Assembly (NCBI RefSeq): GCF_006714895.1
Contig: NZ_VFME01000001.1
Coordinates: 3,100,001 to 3,164,000, forward strand
Reading direction: 5' to 3'
DNA length: 64,000 nucleotides
Source: Gramella sp. Hel_I_59
GTDB lineage: Bacteria > Bacteroidota > Bacteroidia > Flavobacteriales > Flavobacteriaceae
In this document: one piece after another, positions 8,309-16,951 of the stretch
How positions within the stretch are numbered: the stretch's first letter is position 1
Layout of the letters: each line of letters starts with the position of its first letter
Notes under the pieces: generated by a model
What the model was told of the DNA's origin: nothing
Seen by the model: the letters and a program-made list of their open reading frames with translations, nothing else
Database searches by the model: none
Position numbers and translations under genes: made by a program

Positions 8309-10210
8309 ATGAGCGCCATATTTGGAATTATAGATTTTGAGGGCCGACCTATCCAGGATGAATGGATCACTTCCATGCAGAAAGATCTGGCTCATCGTGG
8401 ACCAGACCGGCAGGATATTTATCGCGAGGAATCCATGTTTTTCGGGCATATGCTATTACAGGTTACTCCGGAATCCATCTATGACTCCTCACCCTATGAA
8501 GAAGATGGCTTTGTAATCACAGCTTATGCGCGTCTTGATGAACGCGAGGCAATCATGGATAGAATTAATACGCATCCATCGGAACGCGAAACTATCACCG
8601 ACCCACTTTTACTGTTACGGTCTTATATCAAATTCGGAAAAGATTTTGTCAAAGATATTTATGGGGATTTTGCCTTCGCCATCTGGAACAAAGAAAAAAA
8701 AGAACTCTTTTGTGCCAGAGATCAAATGGGGGTAAAGCCATTTCTTTATTATTTTGAAAATAACAGATTTGTTTTTTCTACGGAATTAAAATCACTAGTA
8801 CAACTTCCTTTTGTAAAAACTGAAGTTGACCATCTACATTTGAGGGATGAGGCAATAGGCCTATGTGATGCTCCTACTAAAACTGCTTGGAAAAACATTT
8901 ACAGACTTAAAGCCGCCAGTTATCTTAAAATAGATAAATACCAGATTTTAATTTTTAAATACTGGGATTTAAATAAAAAAAATAAAAATTTAAATACGGA
9001 AGAAGATTGGGCTAAGACATTGAGAAGTTTACTTGAAAAAGTGATTGCAGACCAAACGAGGGTAATTAGCGAAGTTGGAGTTCCTCTAAGTGGAGGTTTA
9101 GATTCAAGCACCATTGCCTGTATTACTGCTAGAAAGTTTGCAAAAGAAAATAAGAAGATTATTTCTGCTTCGTCCGTCCTTGACAAAAATTATTGTGAGC
9201 CAAGCCTCCGTGATGAAATGGACTACATAAACGAAGTCATAAAGCAGGAAAAAAATATAGATCCTACTTTTATTTATCATTCTACACTAAAATATTCCTT
9301 AAAAGATCTTTTTTCCAAATTTGATGACAATTATGCCCCTGTTGTACATTCATATTATTTAGATGAGGCCATCTTTTCCAAATTTCAAGAAAAATCAGTG
9401 CGTCGAATGTTGTCCGGGGTATTGGGAGATATTACCACATCTAATAGTACTGTATCCCCACTACCCATTTTAATGCGAAATGGGAGTTTCTCCAAATTTT
9501 TCAGATTAAGTAGACGTTTCCGAAAAAATATGAATTTAAGTTATTATACTCTTATAACCAGATACATAACCGAACCAATTTTACCATTTTTCTTCCGCGA
9601 AATTGTTCACTCCGTTTTGAGAATTTATAAACCCTGGACTATTTTAAATTTCCCTCTGGAATTTCAGGATAGAGTAAAAAAAAGCCTGCAAAAAAGGATG
9701 AAAGATTTTTACAGAAAATTTTATTTGGATCAGTTTAATATTAAAAACAGTATTTGGCCAGAGGAATTTGAAAACTTTGGTGAAGAATATGATTGTAATT
9801 CTTCCCATCATCAAATTGAAATAACATATCCCTTATTAGACAGACGAATAATTGAATTCATGGTTCAGTTACCGGTTGAACATTATTATATGGGGGGATT
9901 AAAACGGGGGCTAATCAGAAAAGCAATGGAAAATATATTACCCGATAAGAATAGGTTAAGATTCGACAAATTGCCTTACTCACCTGCTTATAAACAAATA
10001 AATCAAAATTATCTCGCAAAGTTTAAGGAATCATTGAGCGAAAGTAACTACAATAATGCTTTAATAAGTAACGCAAAATTAAAAGAATCTCTTGAAAATA
10101 TCCTAATTTATGATAACTTAGCGTCAACTTATTGGGAGGTATTAGGGATTTATGGCTGGATACAGTTCGATAATTGGACAATTGAAAATAAAGAAAAATT
10201 AGTAAAATAG
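8309..10210 (+). CDS. Lasso-peptide cyclase, asparagine synthetase-like (C protein)
   Basis: This 633-residue asparagine synthetase homologue would adenylate the side-chain carboxylate of the core Asp and close the macrolactam onto the core N-terminus. The N-terminal glutaminase-like domain begins MSAIFGIIDFEG, with Ser in place of the catalytic Cys2, as is usual for lasso cyclases that do not use glutamine. The ATP pyrophosphatase loop SGGLDSS is at residues 261-267, and the C-terminal synthetase domain contains the YPLLDRRIIEFM segment seen across the family. It sits between the kinase gene (9-bp gap) and the precursor (10-bp gap). A housekeeping asparagine synthetase is unlikely because of Ser2 and the B1-B2 genes downstream. 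Confidence 0.9.
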   Translation: MSAIFGIIDFEGRPIQDEWITSMQKDLAHRGPDRQDIYREESMFFGHMLLQVTPESIYDSSPYEEDGFVITAYARLDEREAIMDRINTHPSERETITDPLLLLRSYIKFGKDFVKDIYGDFAFAIWNKEKKELFCARDQMGVKPFLYYFENNRFVFSTELKSLVQLPFVKTEVDHLHLRDEAIGLCDAPTKTAWKNIYRLKAASYLKIDKYQILIFKYWDLNKKNKNLNTEEDWAKTLRSLLEKVIADQTRVISEVGVPLSGGLDSSTIACITARKFAKENKKIISASSVLDKNYCEPSLRDEMDYINEVIKQEKNIDPTFIYHSTLKYSLKDLFSKFDDNYAPVVHSYYLDEAIFSKFQEKSVRRMLSGVLGDITTSNSTVSPLPILMRNGSFSKFFRLSRRFRKNMNLSYYTLITRYITEPILPFFFREIVHSVLRIYKPWTILNFPLEFQDRVKKSLQKRMKDFYRKFYLDQFNIKNSIWPEEFENFGEEYDCNSSHHQIEITYPLLDRRIIEFMVQLPVEHYYMGGLKRGLIRKAMENILPDKNRLRFDKLPYSPAYKQINQNYLAKFKESLSESNYNNALISNAKLKESLENILIYDNLASTYWEVLGIYGWIQFDNWTIENKEKLVK

Positions 10211-10220
10211 CACCTAAGTC

Positions 10221-10349
10221 ATGAAAGAAAATAATTCTAAAAAACAATGGACAAAACCCCAAATTAAGTCTGAATTGAAAATCAAGGAAACCCTTTCAAG
10301 GGGAGGAAAGGGCGGTGATGGTGGAGCTACAAACCAATCAAGGTCATGA
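10221..10349 (+). CDS. Lasso-peptide precursor (A protein), 42 residues
   Basis: A short gene starting 10 bp after the cyclase stop. The leader has the W-x2-P-x-I pattern (Trp10, Pro13, Ile15) bound by RRE proteins, then KIKETL with Thr24 at position -2, the hallmark Thr before a lasso core. The predicted core, residues 26-42, is SRGGKGGDGGATNQSRS. Asp8 of the core lies at the right distance for an 8-residue ring with Ser1. The tail ends in Ser, the expected target of the kinase. A strong terminator follows 24 bp downstream. Cleavage after Leu25 is inferred from the Thr(-2) rule. If cleavage fell at Gly3 or Gly4 instead, the ring would be too small. Confidence 0.85.
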   Translation: MKENNSKKQWTKPQIKSELKIKETLSRGGKGGDGGATNQSRS

Positions 10350-10373
10350 TTTTTTATGAATTTACGCTGAACT

Positions 10374-10405
10374 AATACTTACAATTTTTTATAAGTATTT
10401 TTTTT
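10374..10405 (+). terminator. Rho-independent terminator after the lasso precursor
   Basis: The 8-bp perfect stem AATACTTA/TAAGTATT (10374-10381 and 10392-10399) with a 10-nt loop runs into eight T. It closes the K-C-A unit and implies that B1-B2-N-D have their own promoter, or depend on read-through. Confidence 0.85.
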
Positions 10406-10729
10406 GGGAACTACTTTCAAAACAACCTTCAACCTAGATTTGGTTGTCCCAAAGGGAAAGGATTACAAGGTTTATGAAAAACCACAGGAATACATAATAC
10501 AGTTTCTTTTACTCAGCTTAGGCCTTGAAAAGAACTAATCATTAGTGTCTTAGTTGGGTTTTCGCTTACTCAGTTACCAAGTTTAAGAGCTATTTACTAT
10601 TACATCCTCTTTTCAAGGTTAAGATAACACCCTTCCAGTTCATAATCTTTTTAGGATATGAAATATTTTACAATATAAATTTGAAAGATATCTTATTGTC
10701 ATTGTCCTGAATTCGCTTACTTTTCGGTT

Positions 10730-11220
10730 TATTATGTAGTATAAACCCATCAAGTGCAAGATTTCTTGGGAATTTTTTAAATTTAGTTAATATATCCGCA
10801 CCAATAATACATGTAAACCACGATTACATTAATCTGATCTATTTACTTAAAATCTGGTGAATTTTTCATACATTTTTATTCGAACTTGATCTTTAAAGAC
10901 ATACTCAGCAGTAAAGCCATCATTTAGAATCTCCTTGTTCACAATTTAGAAAGTTCATTAGTAGATTTACTATTCACTTCTACCTTGGAGAAACTGCAAT
11001 AAACTTTCAAATCTAATTCTTCTTATTTAAAAGATTGTTGATTTCGAGTATGCTGTTGAACTTTTTATGCCAAATAAGTTTATTAATTTCGATTGAGTTC
11101 CTCGGCACAATATCTTAGTTATACTTCTCATATCTTTTTGGATTCAGATTTGAACTTCATTTAAATCTACTACCTCAATTTTGTTTAACGCATATCCGCA
11201 ATTATCCACTTAATTTTCAT
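10730..11220 (-). pseudogene. Possible decayed LytTR-type response regulator
   Basis: From an ATG at 11220 the minus strand reads KIKWIIAD, like the first strand of a receiver domain. After a frameshift it continues YALNKIEVVDLNEVQI. Further on, EYVFKDQVRIKM (about 10909-10874) and LTKFKKFPRNLALDGFI (about 10790-10740) resemble parts of a LytTR DNA-binding domain. The pieces are in the right order but separated by stops and frameshifts. The resemblance is by eye and weak; the region could also be unrelated AT-rich DNA. Confidence 0.3.
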
Positions 11221-11312
11221 AATCCTTACTATGTCGACTCTTCTATATCACGCTTTTTCAGGCATGGTATAGTTGTCTCGGCTTCGTTAATCAAGGAGAA
11301 CCTGTGTATTTC

Positions 11313-11340
11313 ATCGAGTATATATTGAGGTTATCGAGTA
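11313..11340. repeat. Two ATCGAGTA direct repeats 20 bp apart
   Basis: Exact copies of ATCGAGTA lie at 11313-11320 and 11333-11340, a start-to-start spacing of about two helical turns, 122 bp before the B1 start. They could be sites for a regulator that binds direct repeats. No regulator gene is intact nearby. Confidence 0.4.
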
Positions 11341-11461
11341 CTTCCGAATTTACACATAACAGTTAAATTTTTTACAATAGTTTAGTCAAAAGCTGTAAAA
11401 CCTCCGAATAGCTGGGGCCTTGTGCTTAGTTAAACATTTTTTAATTTTTACTCATACATAA

Positions 11462-11737
11462 ATGATAAATCAGGTAAATGATAAGGTACTTTCCAGCAAA
11501 ATCGGTAATGAGGCTGTTCTAATGTGTATGGAAGCCGAGTCTTACTACGGTCTTGATCCTATAGGAAGCAGAATCTGGCAATTATTAATAGAATCACCGA
11601 AAACTATTCAGGAAGTCATTGATGTACTTTTACAGGAATATGATGTAGATCAAGAAACCTGTAGCAGGGATGTTCATAGTTTTATTGATGAGATGATTTC
11701 GCGAAAGCTCATTCTTAATGAATCGATTGCAGCATGA
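11462..11737 (+). CDS. Lasso RRE protein (B1), PqqD-like
   Basis: A 91-residue PqqD-like RiPP recognition element, which binds the precursor leader and hands it to the peptidase and cyclase. It shows the typical order: short beta strands (KVLSSKIGNEAVLMCMEAESYYGLDPIGSRIWQLL, residues about 8-42) and then a winged-helix part. The ESYYGLDPIGSRIW segment is the family's most recognisable block. Its stop overlaps the B2 start (ATGA), so B1 and B2 are probably co-translated and act as a split B protein, as in other Gram-positive-like and Bacteroidota clusters. Confidence 0.9.
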   Translation: MINQVNDKVLSSKIGNEAVLMCMEAESYYGLDPIGSRIWQLLIESPKTIQEVIDVLLQEYDVDQETCSRDVHSFIDEMISRKLILNESIAA

Positions 11738-12162
11738 TAGGTTCATTTATACCGGCGAGGAAATTATCATTTTCAGAGATCACTCTACTTCCTGAAGCAA
11801 TATTACTCCTTTTTATATATCGCTTAAAAGTTAGTTATCAGGCTTCAAGGAAATGGATGCCAGCACCTGTTTCAGAAACTTCTCACAGCAGAGGTGAAGC
11901 TAAAATAGGAAAAGCCTTATTAATAGCTACCATAATTAATGGTCTGGAAAATCGTACCCCCTGGAAGAATACTTGTCTTGTCAAAGCACTTGCAACCCGA
12001 AAAATGCTTGAACGACGATCTTATGACAACACCTTACACATAGGAGTAACACCAACTCCTGACAAAAAGTTTAGAGCCCATGCCTGGTTATCTATAGGAG
12101 GTACTAATATTTTAGGAGGTGAACATCTGGATGGTTTCTTTGAAATATCCGGATTTCAATAG
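11734..12162 (+). CDS. Lasso leader peptidase (B2), transglutaminase-like
   Basis: A 142-residue cysteine protease of the transglutaminase-like lasso B2 family, which removes the leader. The nucleophile is likely Cys81 in PWKNTCLVKALATRKML, and the catalytic His is His116 in RAHAWLSIGG; these blocks are conserved in B2 proteins. The third catalytic residue cannot be assigned by eye. The start overlaps the B1 stop by 4 bp. Length is normal for the family. Confidence 0.9.
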   Translation: MIGSFIPARKLSFSEITLLPEAILLLFIYRLKVSYQASRKWMPAPVSETSHSRGEAKIGKALLIATIINGLENRTPWKNTCLVKALATRKMLERRSYDNTLHIGVTPTPDKKFRAHAWLSIGGTNILGGEHLDGFFEISGFQ

Positions 12163-12177
12163 ATAAACAAAAGAAAA

Positions 12178-13146
12178 TTGGCAAACCTTACTTTTCTAAA
12201 TCGTGAAGTTCTTCATCAACGTCACCGCTTATCTCATCAGCAGATCGATGCGCTACTAAATGAGAATCGAAGTAAGGATTATCTTCAGGAAAAATATCAT
12301 CTACTTTTTCAGGTAGGTGAATTCGACAAGATAACAGATGCTTTCCGAAAGTCTACGATCCCATTCACTCCATTAAAAGGCCCGATGCTATCTTACCGGC
12401 TTCACCAGGAAGCCAGTTACAGGTACTCTAATGATCTGGATCTATTGGTTTCGCCAAAAGATATTGAAAGATGTATTTCTATACTCGAACTGCATGGCTA
12501 CAAAACAGCTCTTTTCCCCTGGCCAGATAATTCAAAAAAAAGAAAAAGATTAATAAAACTGTCAAATCAAATATTGCTTTCAAACCCTGAAAACAATATT
12601 AACATTGAAATTCACTGGAAATTATTTAAATCCAGAGTTACTGATGATCGAACTCTTTCAGAAGTAATTAAATCAAATACCGGAAACCTAATATTTCAAA
12701 ATCGAAGCTTCCAGATTTTTGATAATGAACTGGAACTATTGTATTTAATTATTCACGGTGGGAAGCATGCCTGGTTTAGGTTAAAGTGGCTCGTTGATGT
12801 GAGAGATTTCTTAGCAAACATCACTTTTGACGAACATAAATTTGTGGAGCTGACTACCCAATTGAATGCGACCCGCATGGTAGCCCTCTGCAATTCAACC
12901 CTGGAAAAATACTTCCCTGAATCTTCTCTAGTACCCTGCTTACCTGAAACAGATATAGCAAAACTTTCTGATTTTGCGATCACACAAATCGAATATGAAG
13001 ACTATTATAGCAAATCATTTCTGGATCGAATTAAGACATATCTTTTTGAACTGAAATGCTTTCCAGGCTTCAGGTTTAAATTAAGTACTATTGCAATAAT
13101 ATTCTACGGAAAGTATTCCAAAGTGTTCGAGTTCTATCGCAACTGA
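12178..13146 (+). CDS. Nucleotidyltransferase family protein of the lasso cluster (PadeN-like)
   Basis: A 322-residue protein with the nucleotidyltransferase_5 pattern: TPLKGPML (around 64-71), then RYSNDLDLLV (82-91), with two metal-binding Asp residues at 86 and 88. Related genes occur with HPr-like kinases in paeninodin-type clusters and are suspected of tailoring the peptide, but their reaction is not established. A transfer onto the phosphorylated C-terminus is an attractive guess. It starts at TTG 15 bp after B2. The next in-frame ATG lies beyond the catalytic block, so TTG is favoured. Confidence 0.8.
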   Translation: MANLTFLNREVLHQRHRLSHQQIDALLNENRSKDYLQEKYHLLFQVGEFDKITDAFRKSTIPFTPLKGPMLSYRLHQEASYRYSNDLDLLVSPKDIERCISILELHGYKTALFPWPDNSKKRKRLIKLSNQILLSNPENNINIEIHWKLFKSRVTDDRTLSEVIKSNTGNLIFQNRSFQIFDNELELLYLIIHGGKHAWFRLKWLVDVRDFLANITFDEHKFVELTTQLNATRMVALCNSTLEKYFPESSLVPCLPETDIAKLSDFAITQIEYEDYYSKSFLDRIKTYLFELKCFPGFRFKLSTIAIIFYGKYSKVFEFYRN

Positions 13147-13198
13147 TTCTTTTTGTAATTTCCCTCGGAAGAATTTATTTTCAAGTATTCATTTCTTT

Positions 13199-14890
13199 AT
13201 GAAAATTGACCCATATTTTACTAAAAGCCTGAAAATGCTTTTAAATTTTCGTCCGGGAAAAATTCTACTTCTTTTTACTTTAACGCTTTTCCTTGGAGTA
13301 TTTTCCGGACTCTCGATTGTACTCCTGATACCACTCTTGCAATTATTAACTGCTGAAACCAGTGATAATCAGAATCCTATTGCAAAATTTTTTAAAGAGC
13401 TGGCAGAAAAGGTCAACTTTCAATTAAACCTGGAAACCATTCTTATAATTTACGTCCTGCTACTGTCGTTTATGGCAGTTTTGCAATTATGGAAAAGCTT
13501 GCTAGATGCCAGATATCAACAAAGGTTTATTTACGAAATACGTAACAGATTATTCCGGAAGATTATCAAGGCCGACTGGCAGTTATTAAATAATCGAAGC
13601 AAAACTGGTCACTTACAGGTTCTAAGTACCGAAATTCCCAATCTGGCTGATTATTTCTTTTTTATCATGCGGGTACTTACCGGTTTGATTATGGCAGGAT
13701 CTTACCTGGTTTGGGCAATGTTCGTCTCAAGTAAGTTTACGCTATTCATTTCTTTTATAGGAATACTGGTTTTCATACTGCTTCGTAAATTTATGTTCAG
13801 AGCTTTTGATCTAGGTGAGAGATTTCTGGATTCCTATAATCATCTTCTTAAATATATTGATGACTTCTGGACTACCGTAAAGATTGCTAAGGTCCATGGG
13901 TCTGAAGCATTTTATTACAAAAAATTTGAATCTGTTTCTTCATCCCTTCTAAAACTGGATATGAAGATGCAGAAAAACAGCGCTTACCCTACCTTTTTCT
14001 ATCGAATTTCCGGAATAATCGTCCTTACATTAGTAGTCTATTTAGGTTATAAATTCGATCTAATTCCTCTAACCTCATTTTTTATATTGATTATATTATT
14101 TTCAAAGGTTTACCCGCAGTTCACAACGATAAGTACCGATATCAATATTATAATAAGCAATTTCGCTTCCGTACGAATGGTGATGCAACTCGATGAAAAC
14201 TTTTCTGCTACAAACGTAGATTTTTCAACCCCCAAAAATGTAATTCGGTTACAAAATCAACTTCGAATTACAAATCTGAATTTTTCCTATGATAATGAAG
14301 AACTATTCCACGATTTTAGTGCTAGTATACCCGCGTTTTCTCTTACAGGAATCATTGGTGAATCAGGTAAAGGAAAAACGACCTTAATCGATTTGATCGC
14401 TGGTTTACAACAACAAAAATCTGGCGAAATAATGGTAGATGATGAGATACTTGAAGATGAAAACTTACAGAGTTGGAGACATCAAATTGGGTATCTACCT
14501 CAGGATGCTTTTTTTATAGATGGAACTTTACGCGAAAATCTAATTTGGGACAATCCTGGAAAAATATCAGATAAAGAGATTAGGTATACTTTATTGCAAG
14601 TACGAGGTTCACATCTTTTAGATCGCTTAGAAAACGGACTTGATGAAGTGATTGTGAATTACCAATTTCACTTCTCAGGAGGTGAAAGACAACGTCTTGC
14701 ACTCGCCCGGGTTCTATTAAGACAGCCGCAGATACTTCTGCTCGATGAAGCTACTTCATCTCTGGATGAAATTAGCGAAAAGCTAATTATGGAACTTCTG
14801 GTACAATTAAAGAGTGAGATCACTATTTTGTTCGTAACACACAGGCTTTCAATTTTACCTTTTTGTGACAAAGTTATTAAACTCAGGTAA
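13199..14890 (+). CDS. Lasso-peptide ABC exporter (D protein), fused permease-ATPase
   Basis: A 563-residue half-transporter: about six membrane segments in residues 1-310 and an ATPase domain with Walker A GESGKGKTT (387-395), signature FSGGERQRL (492-500) and Walker B LLLDEATSSLD. Such exporters end lasso clusters and give export and self-immunity. It lies 52 bp after the nucleotidyltransferase gene. No peptidase C39 domain is present, as expected since B2 removes the leader. It could in principle be a lipid flippase of the polysaccharide locus, but strand and spacing place it with the lasso genes. Confidence 0.88.
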   Translation: MKIDPYFTKSLKMLLNFRPGKILLLFTLTLFLGVFSGLSIVLLIPLLQLLTAETSDNQNPIAKFFKELAEKVNFQLNLETILIIYVLLLSFMAVLQLWKSLLDARYQQRFIYEIRNRLFRKIIKADWQLLNNRSKTGHLQVLSTEIPNLADYFFFIMRVLTGLIMAGSYLVWAMFVSSKFTLFISFIGILVFILLRKFMFRAFDLGERFLDSYNHLLKYIDDFWTTVKIAKVHGSEAFYYKKFESVSSSLLKLDMKMQKNSAYPTFFYRISGIIVLTLVVYLGYKFDLIPLTSFFILIILFSKVYPQFTTISTDINIIISNFASVRMVMQLDENFSATNVDFSTPKNVIRLQNQLRITNLNFSYDNEELFHDFSASIPAFSLTGIIGESGKGKTTLIDLIAGLQQQKSGEIMVDDEILEDENLQSWRHQIGYLPQDAFFIDGTLRENLIWDNPGKISDKEIRYTLLQVRGSHLLDRLENGLDEVIVNYQFHFSGGERQRLALARVLLRQPQILLLDEATSSLDEISEKLIMELLVQLKSEITILFVTHRLSILPFCDKVIKLR

Positions 14891-14940
14891 TTAAACGCTT
14901 GCTTGAAGATTATCAAAAGTGCTGGAAAATAACTGAAGAA

Positions 14941-14978
14941 TGAGGTATTCGGAAGTTAGTACCACTTCCAAATACTCA
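14941..14978. terminator. Hairpin between lasso exporter and rfbB
   Basis: Near-perfect arms TGAGGTATTCGGAAGT and ACTTCCAAATACTCA sit between two converging genes. There is no T-run, so it is a weak terminator candidate. Confidence 0.4.
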
Positions 14979-15027
14979 CAATCTATCACATGCCTTTCAT
15001 GACTAGCATTTATATAGGAAATTTATG

Positions 15028-16044
15028 CTACCTACTTAAATACCAAATTATAGTTTCTTTTAAAGCATCTTCAAATTCTGAATCTGCTTTCCAGTTCAAT
15101 TGAGACCTGATCTTACTGGCATCAATGGCGTACCGCTGATCATGCCCTGCTCTATCCTTTACAAAGGCAATCTGTTCACTATAGCTTCCGGAATCCTTCG
15201 GTTTAAGTTCATCCAGCAATTTACAGATCTTTTGAGCAAGCTCTATATTCTGCATTTCTGCGTCACCTCCAATATTATATACCTCACCAGCTTTAGCTTC
15301 CGCATAAACCAGACTGATCGCTTTTACATGATCCAGCACATATAACCAGTCACGCACATTCTTTCCGTTGCCATAGATAGGAATATTTTCACCGCTTATA
15401 GCCTTTCGAATTATCGTTGGAATCAGCTTTTCTTTATGCTGCTTTGGACCGTAATTATTGGAGCAGTTCGTAATGACCGTATTCATTCCATAAGTATGAT
15501 GGTAACTACGCACTACCATGTCTGAAGCAGCTTTACTTGCCGAATAAGGAGAGTTCGGAGCATAGGGAGTTTCTTCAGTAAAATACCCGGTATTACCAAG
15601 ACTACCATACACTTCATCTGTGGAAATATGGTGGAATTTGCAATTATTATATTCTTCCCTGTATTCAAACGGAGTTTTCATCCAGGTCTTAAAGGCTACA
15701 TCCAGCAGGTTAAAAGTTCCGTTTACATTAGTTTCGATAAAAACACCTGGATTGCTAATAGAATTATCTACATGAGATTCCGCAGCAAAATGTATAACTC
15801 CCTGGATATGATGATCCTGGAAGATCTTTTCAATCAAGTCACGGTTGCGGATGTCACCTTCTATAAAACTATAGCGAGGGTTGGATTCCTCTTCGCTAAG
15901 ATTCTCCAGATCACCGGCATAGGTAAGCGCATCGAGATTAATCATATGCTGTTCCGGAAATTGCTCCAGGTAATAAGGTATAAAATTGGAACCTATAAAA
16001 CCTGCACCACCGGTAACCAGGATCGTTTTGTTTAGATCGTTCAT
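15028..16044 (-). CDS. rfbB: dTDP-glucose 4,6-dehydratase
   Basis: Converts dTDP-glucose to dTDP-4-keto-6-deoxyglucose, the entry to rhamnose and amino-deoxy sugars. The 338-residue protein has [14 protein letters not shown] (residues 9-22), the active-site [10 protein letters not shown] block and the Tyr-x3-Lys in [12 protein letters not shown]. It overlaps the end of rfbA by 4 bp. The later steps to rhamnose (RfbC, RfbD) are not in the window. Confidence 0.96.
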   Translation of the reverse strand: MNDLNKTILVTGGAGFIGSNFIPYYLEQFPEQHMINLDALTYAGDLENLSEEESNPRYSFIEGDIRNRDLIEKIFQDHHIQGVIHFAAESHVDNSISNPGVFIETNVNGTFNLLDVAFKTWMKTPFEYREEYNNCKFHHISTDEVYGSLGNTGYFTEETPYAPNSPYSASKAASDMVVRSYHHTYGMNTVITNCSNNYGPKQHKEKLIPTIIRKAISGENIPIYGNGKNVRDWLYVLDHVKAISLVYAEAKAGEVYNIGGDAEMQNIELAQKICKLLDELKPKDSGSYSEQIAFVKDRAGHDQRYAIDASKIRSQLNWKADSEFEDALKETIIWYLSR

Positions 16045-16916
16045 TGTCCTGCTCTCTTTAATAAATATTCACCATAGGATGATTTCCCCAGTTTTCCTGC
16101 AAGTTGCACCAGATCCTGCTTGTTTATATAGCCTTTTTCATAAGCGATCTCTTCCAGGCAGGCTACTTTGAGTCCCTGTCTTTTTTCTAGGGTATGAATA
16201 AAATTACCTGCTTCGAGCATCGATTCATGGGTTCCTGTATCCAGCCAGGCATAACCCCTATGCATAATCTCCATTTTAAGATTACGATCATCAAGGTATG
16301 ACTGTATCACAGAAGTGATCTCCAGTTCCCCACGTTTGCTAGGTTTCACATTCTTAGCAACTTCGATAACCGAATTTGGGAAAAAGTACAGACCTACAAT
16401 CGCATAATTTGATTTTGGTAATTCTGGCTTCTCTTCTACGCTTAGAACGTTCCCTTCCGCATCAAATTCTGCCACCCCATACCTGGAAGGCTCGTTTACA
16501 TAGTATCCAAAGACTCCAGTTTTCTGCTCCTGTTCTACCGTAGCGACCGACTTCCGAAGTAAACTTGTAAATCCATGTCCGTAAAAAATATTATCTCCCA
16601 GAATTAAAGCAACGTCATCACCATCTATAAATTCTTCCCCTATAATAAAAGCCTGCGCTAGACCATCTGGTGATTCCTGTACCGCATATTGAAAGTTCAT
16701 GCCAAGATCATTCCCATCACCCAGCAGTTTTTCAAAATTACTTCTGTCCTGTGGTGTCGTAATAATCAGAATTTCCCTGATACCGGCAAGCATTAATACT
16801 GAAAGTGGATAGTAGATCATTGGCTTATCATAAACATTCAGCAACTGCTTGGACACTCCTTTAGTAATAGGATATAATCGGGTACCTGAACCTCCGGCAA
16901 GAATAATTCCTTTCAT
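16041..16916 (-). CDS. rfbA: Glucose-1-phosphate thymidylyltransferase
   Basis: Makes dTDP-glucose from glucose-1-phosphate and dTTP. The 291-residue protein has the signature [20 protein letters not shown] (residues 3-22) followed by [17 protein letters not shown], and the usual full length. It overlaps rfbB by 4 bp and follows cysQ with a 35-bp gap. Confidence 0.97.
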   Translation of the reverse strand: MKGIILAGGSGTRLYPITKGVSKQLLNVYDKPMIYYPLSVLMLAGIREILIITTPQDRSNFEKLLGDGNDLGMNFQYAVQESPDGLAQAFIIGEEFIDGDDVALILGDNIFYGHGFTSLLRKSVATVEQEQKTGVFGYYVNEPSRYGVAEFDAEGNVLSVEEKPELPKSNYAIVGLYFFPNSVIEVAKNVKPSKRGELEITSVIQSYLDDRNLKMEIMHRGYAWLDTGTHESMLEAGNFIHTLEKRQGLKVACLEEIAYEKGYINKQDLVQLAGKLGKSSYGEYLLKRAGQ

Positions 16917-16951
16917 TTTCTAAAATTTATATGGCATTGCTGCAAATCTAG

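Larger units (their letters stand above)
10350..11461. other. 1.1-kb stretch between lasso A and B1, no intact gene
   Basis: Apart from the terminator at 10374-10405, no intact frame is seen. A second precursor was looked for, and no short frame with a W-x2-P leader or a Thr(-2) core was found. The minus strand holds broken pieces that look like a response regulator (10730-11220). Two copies of ATCGAGTA occur before B1. Confidence 0.55.

Noticed and set aside
10350..11461. A second lasso precursor in the gap
   Set aside because: No short frame has both a W-x2-P leader and a Thr before a core with Asp or Glu at 7-9.
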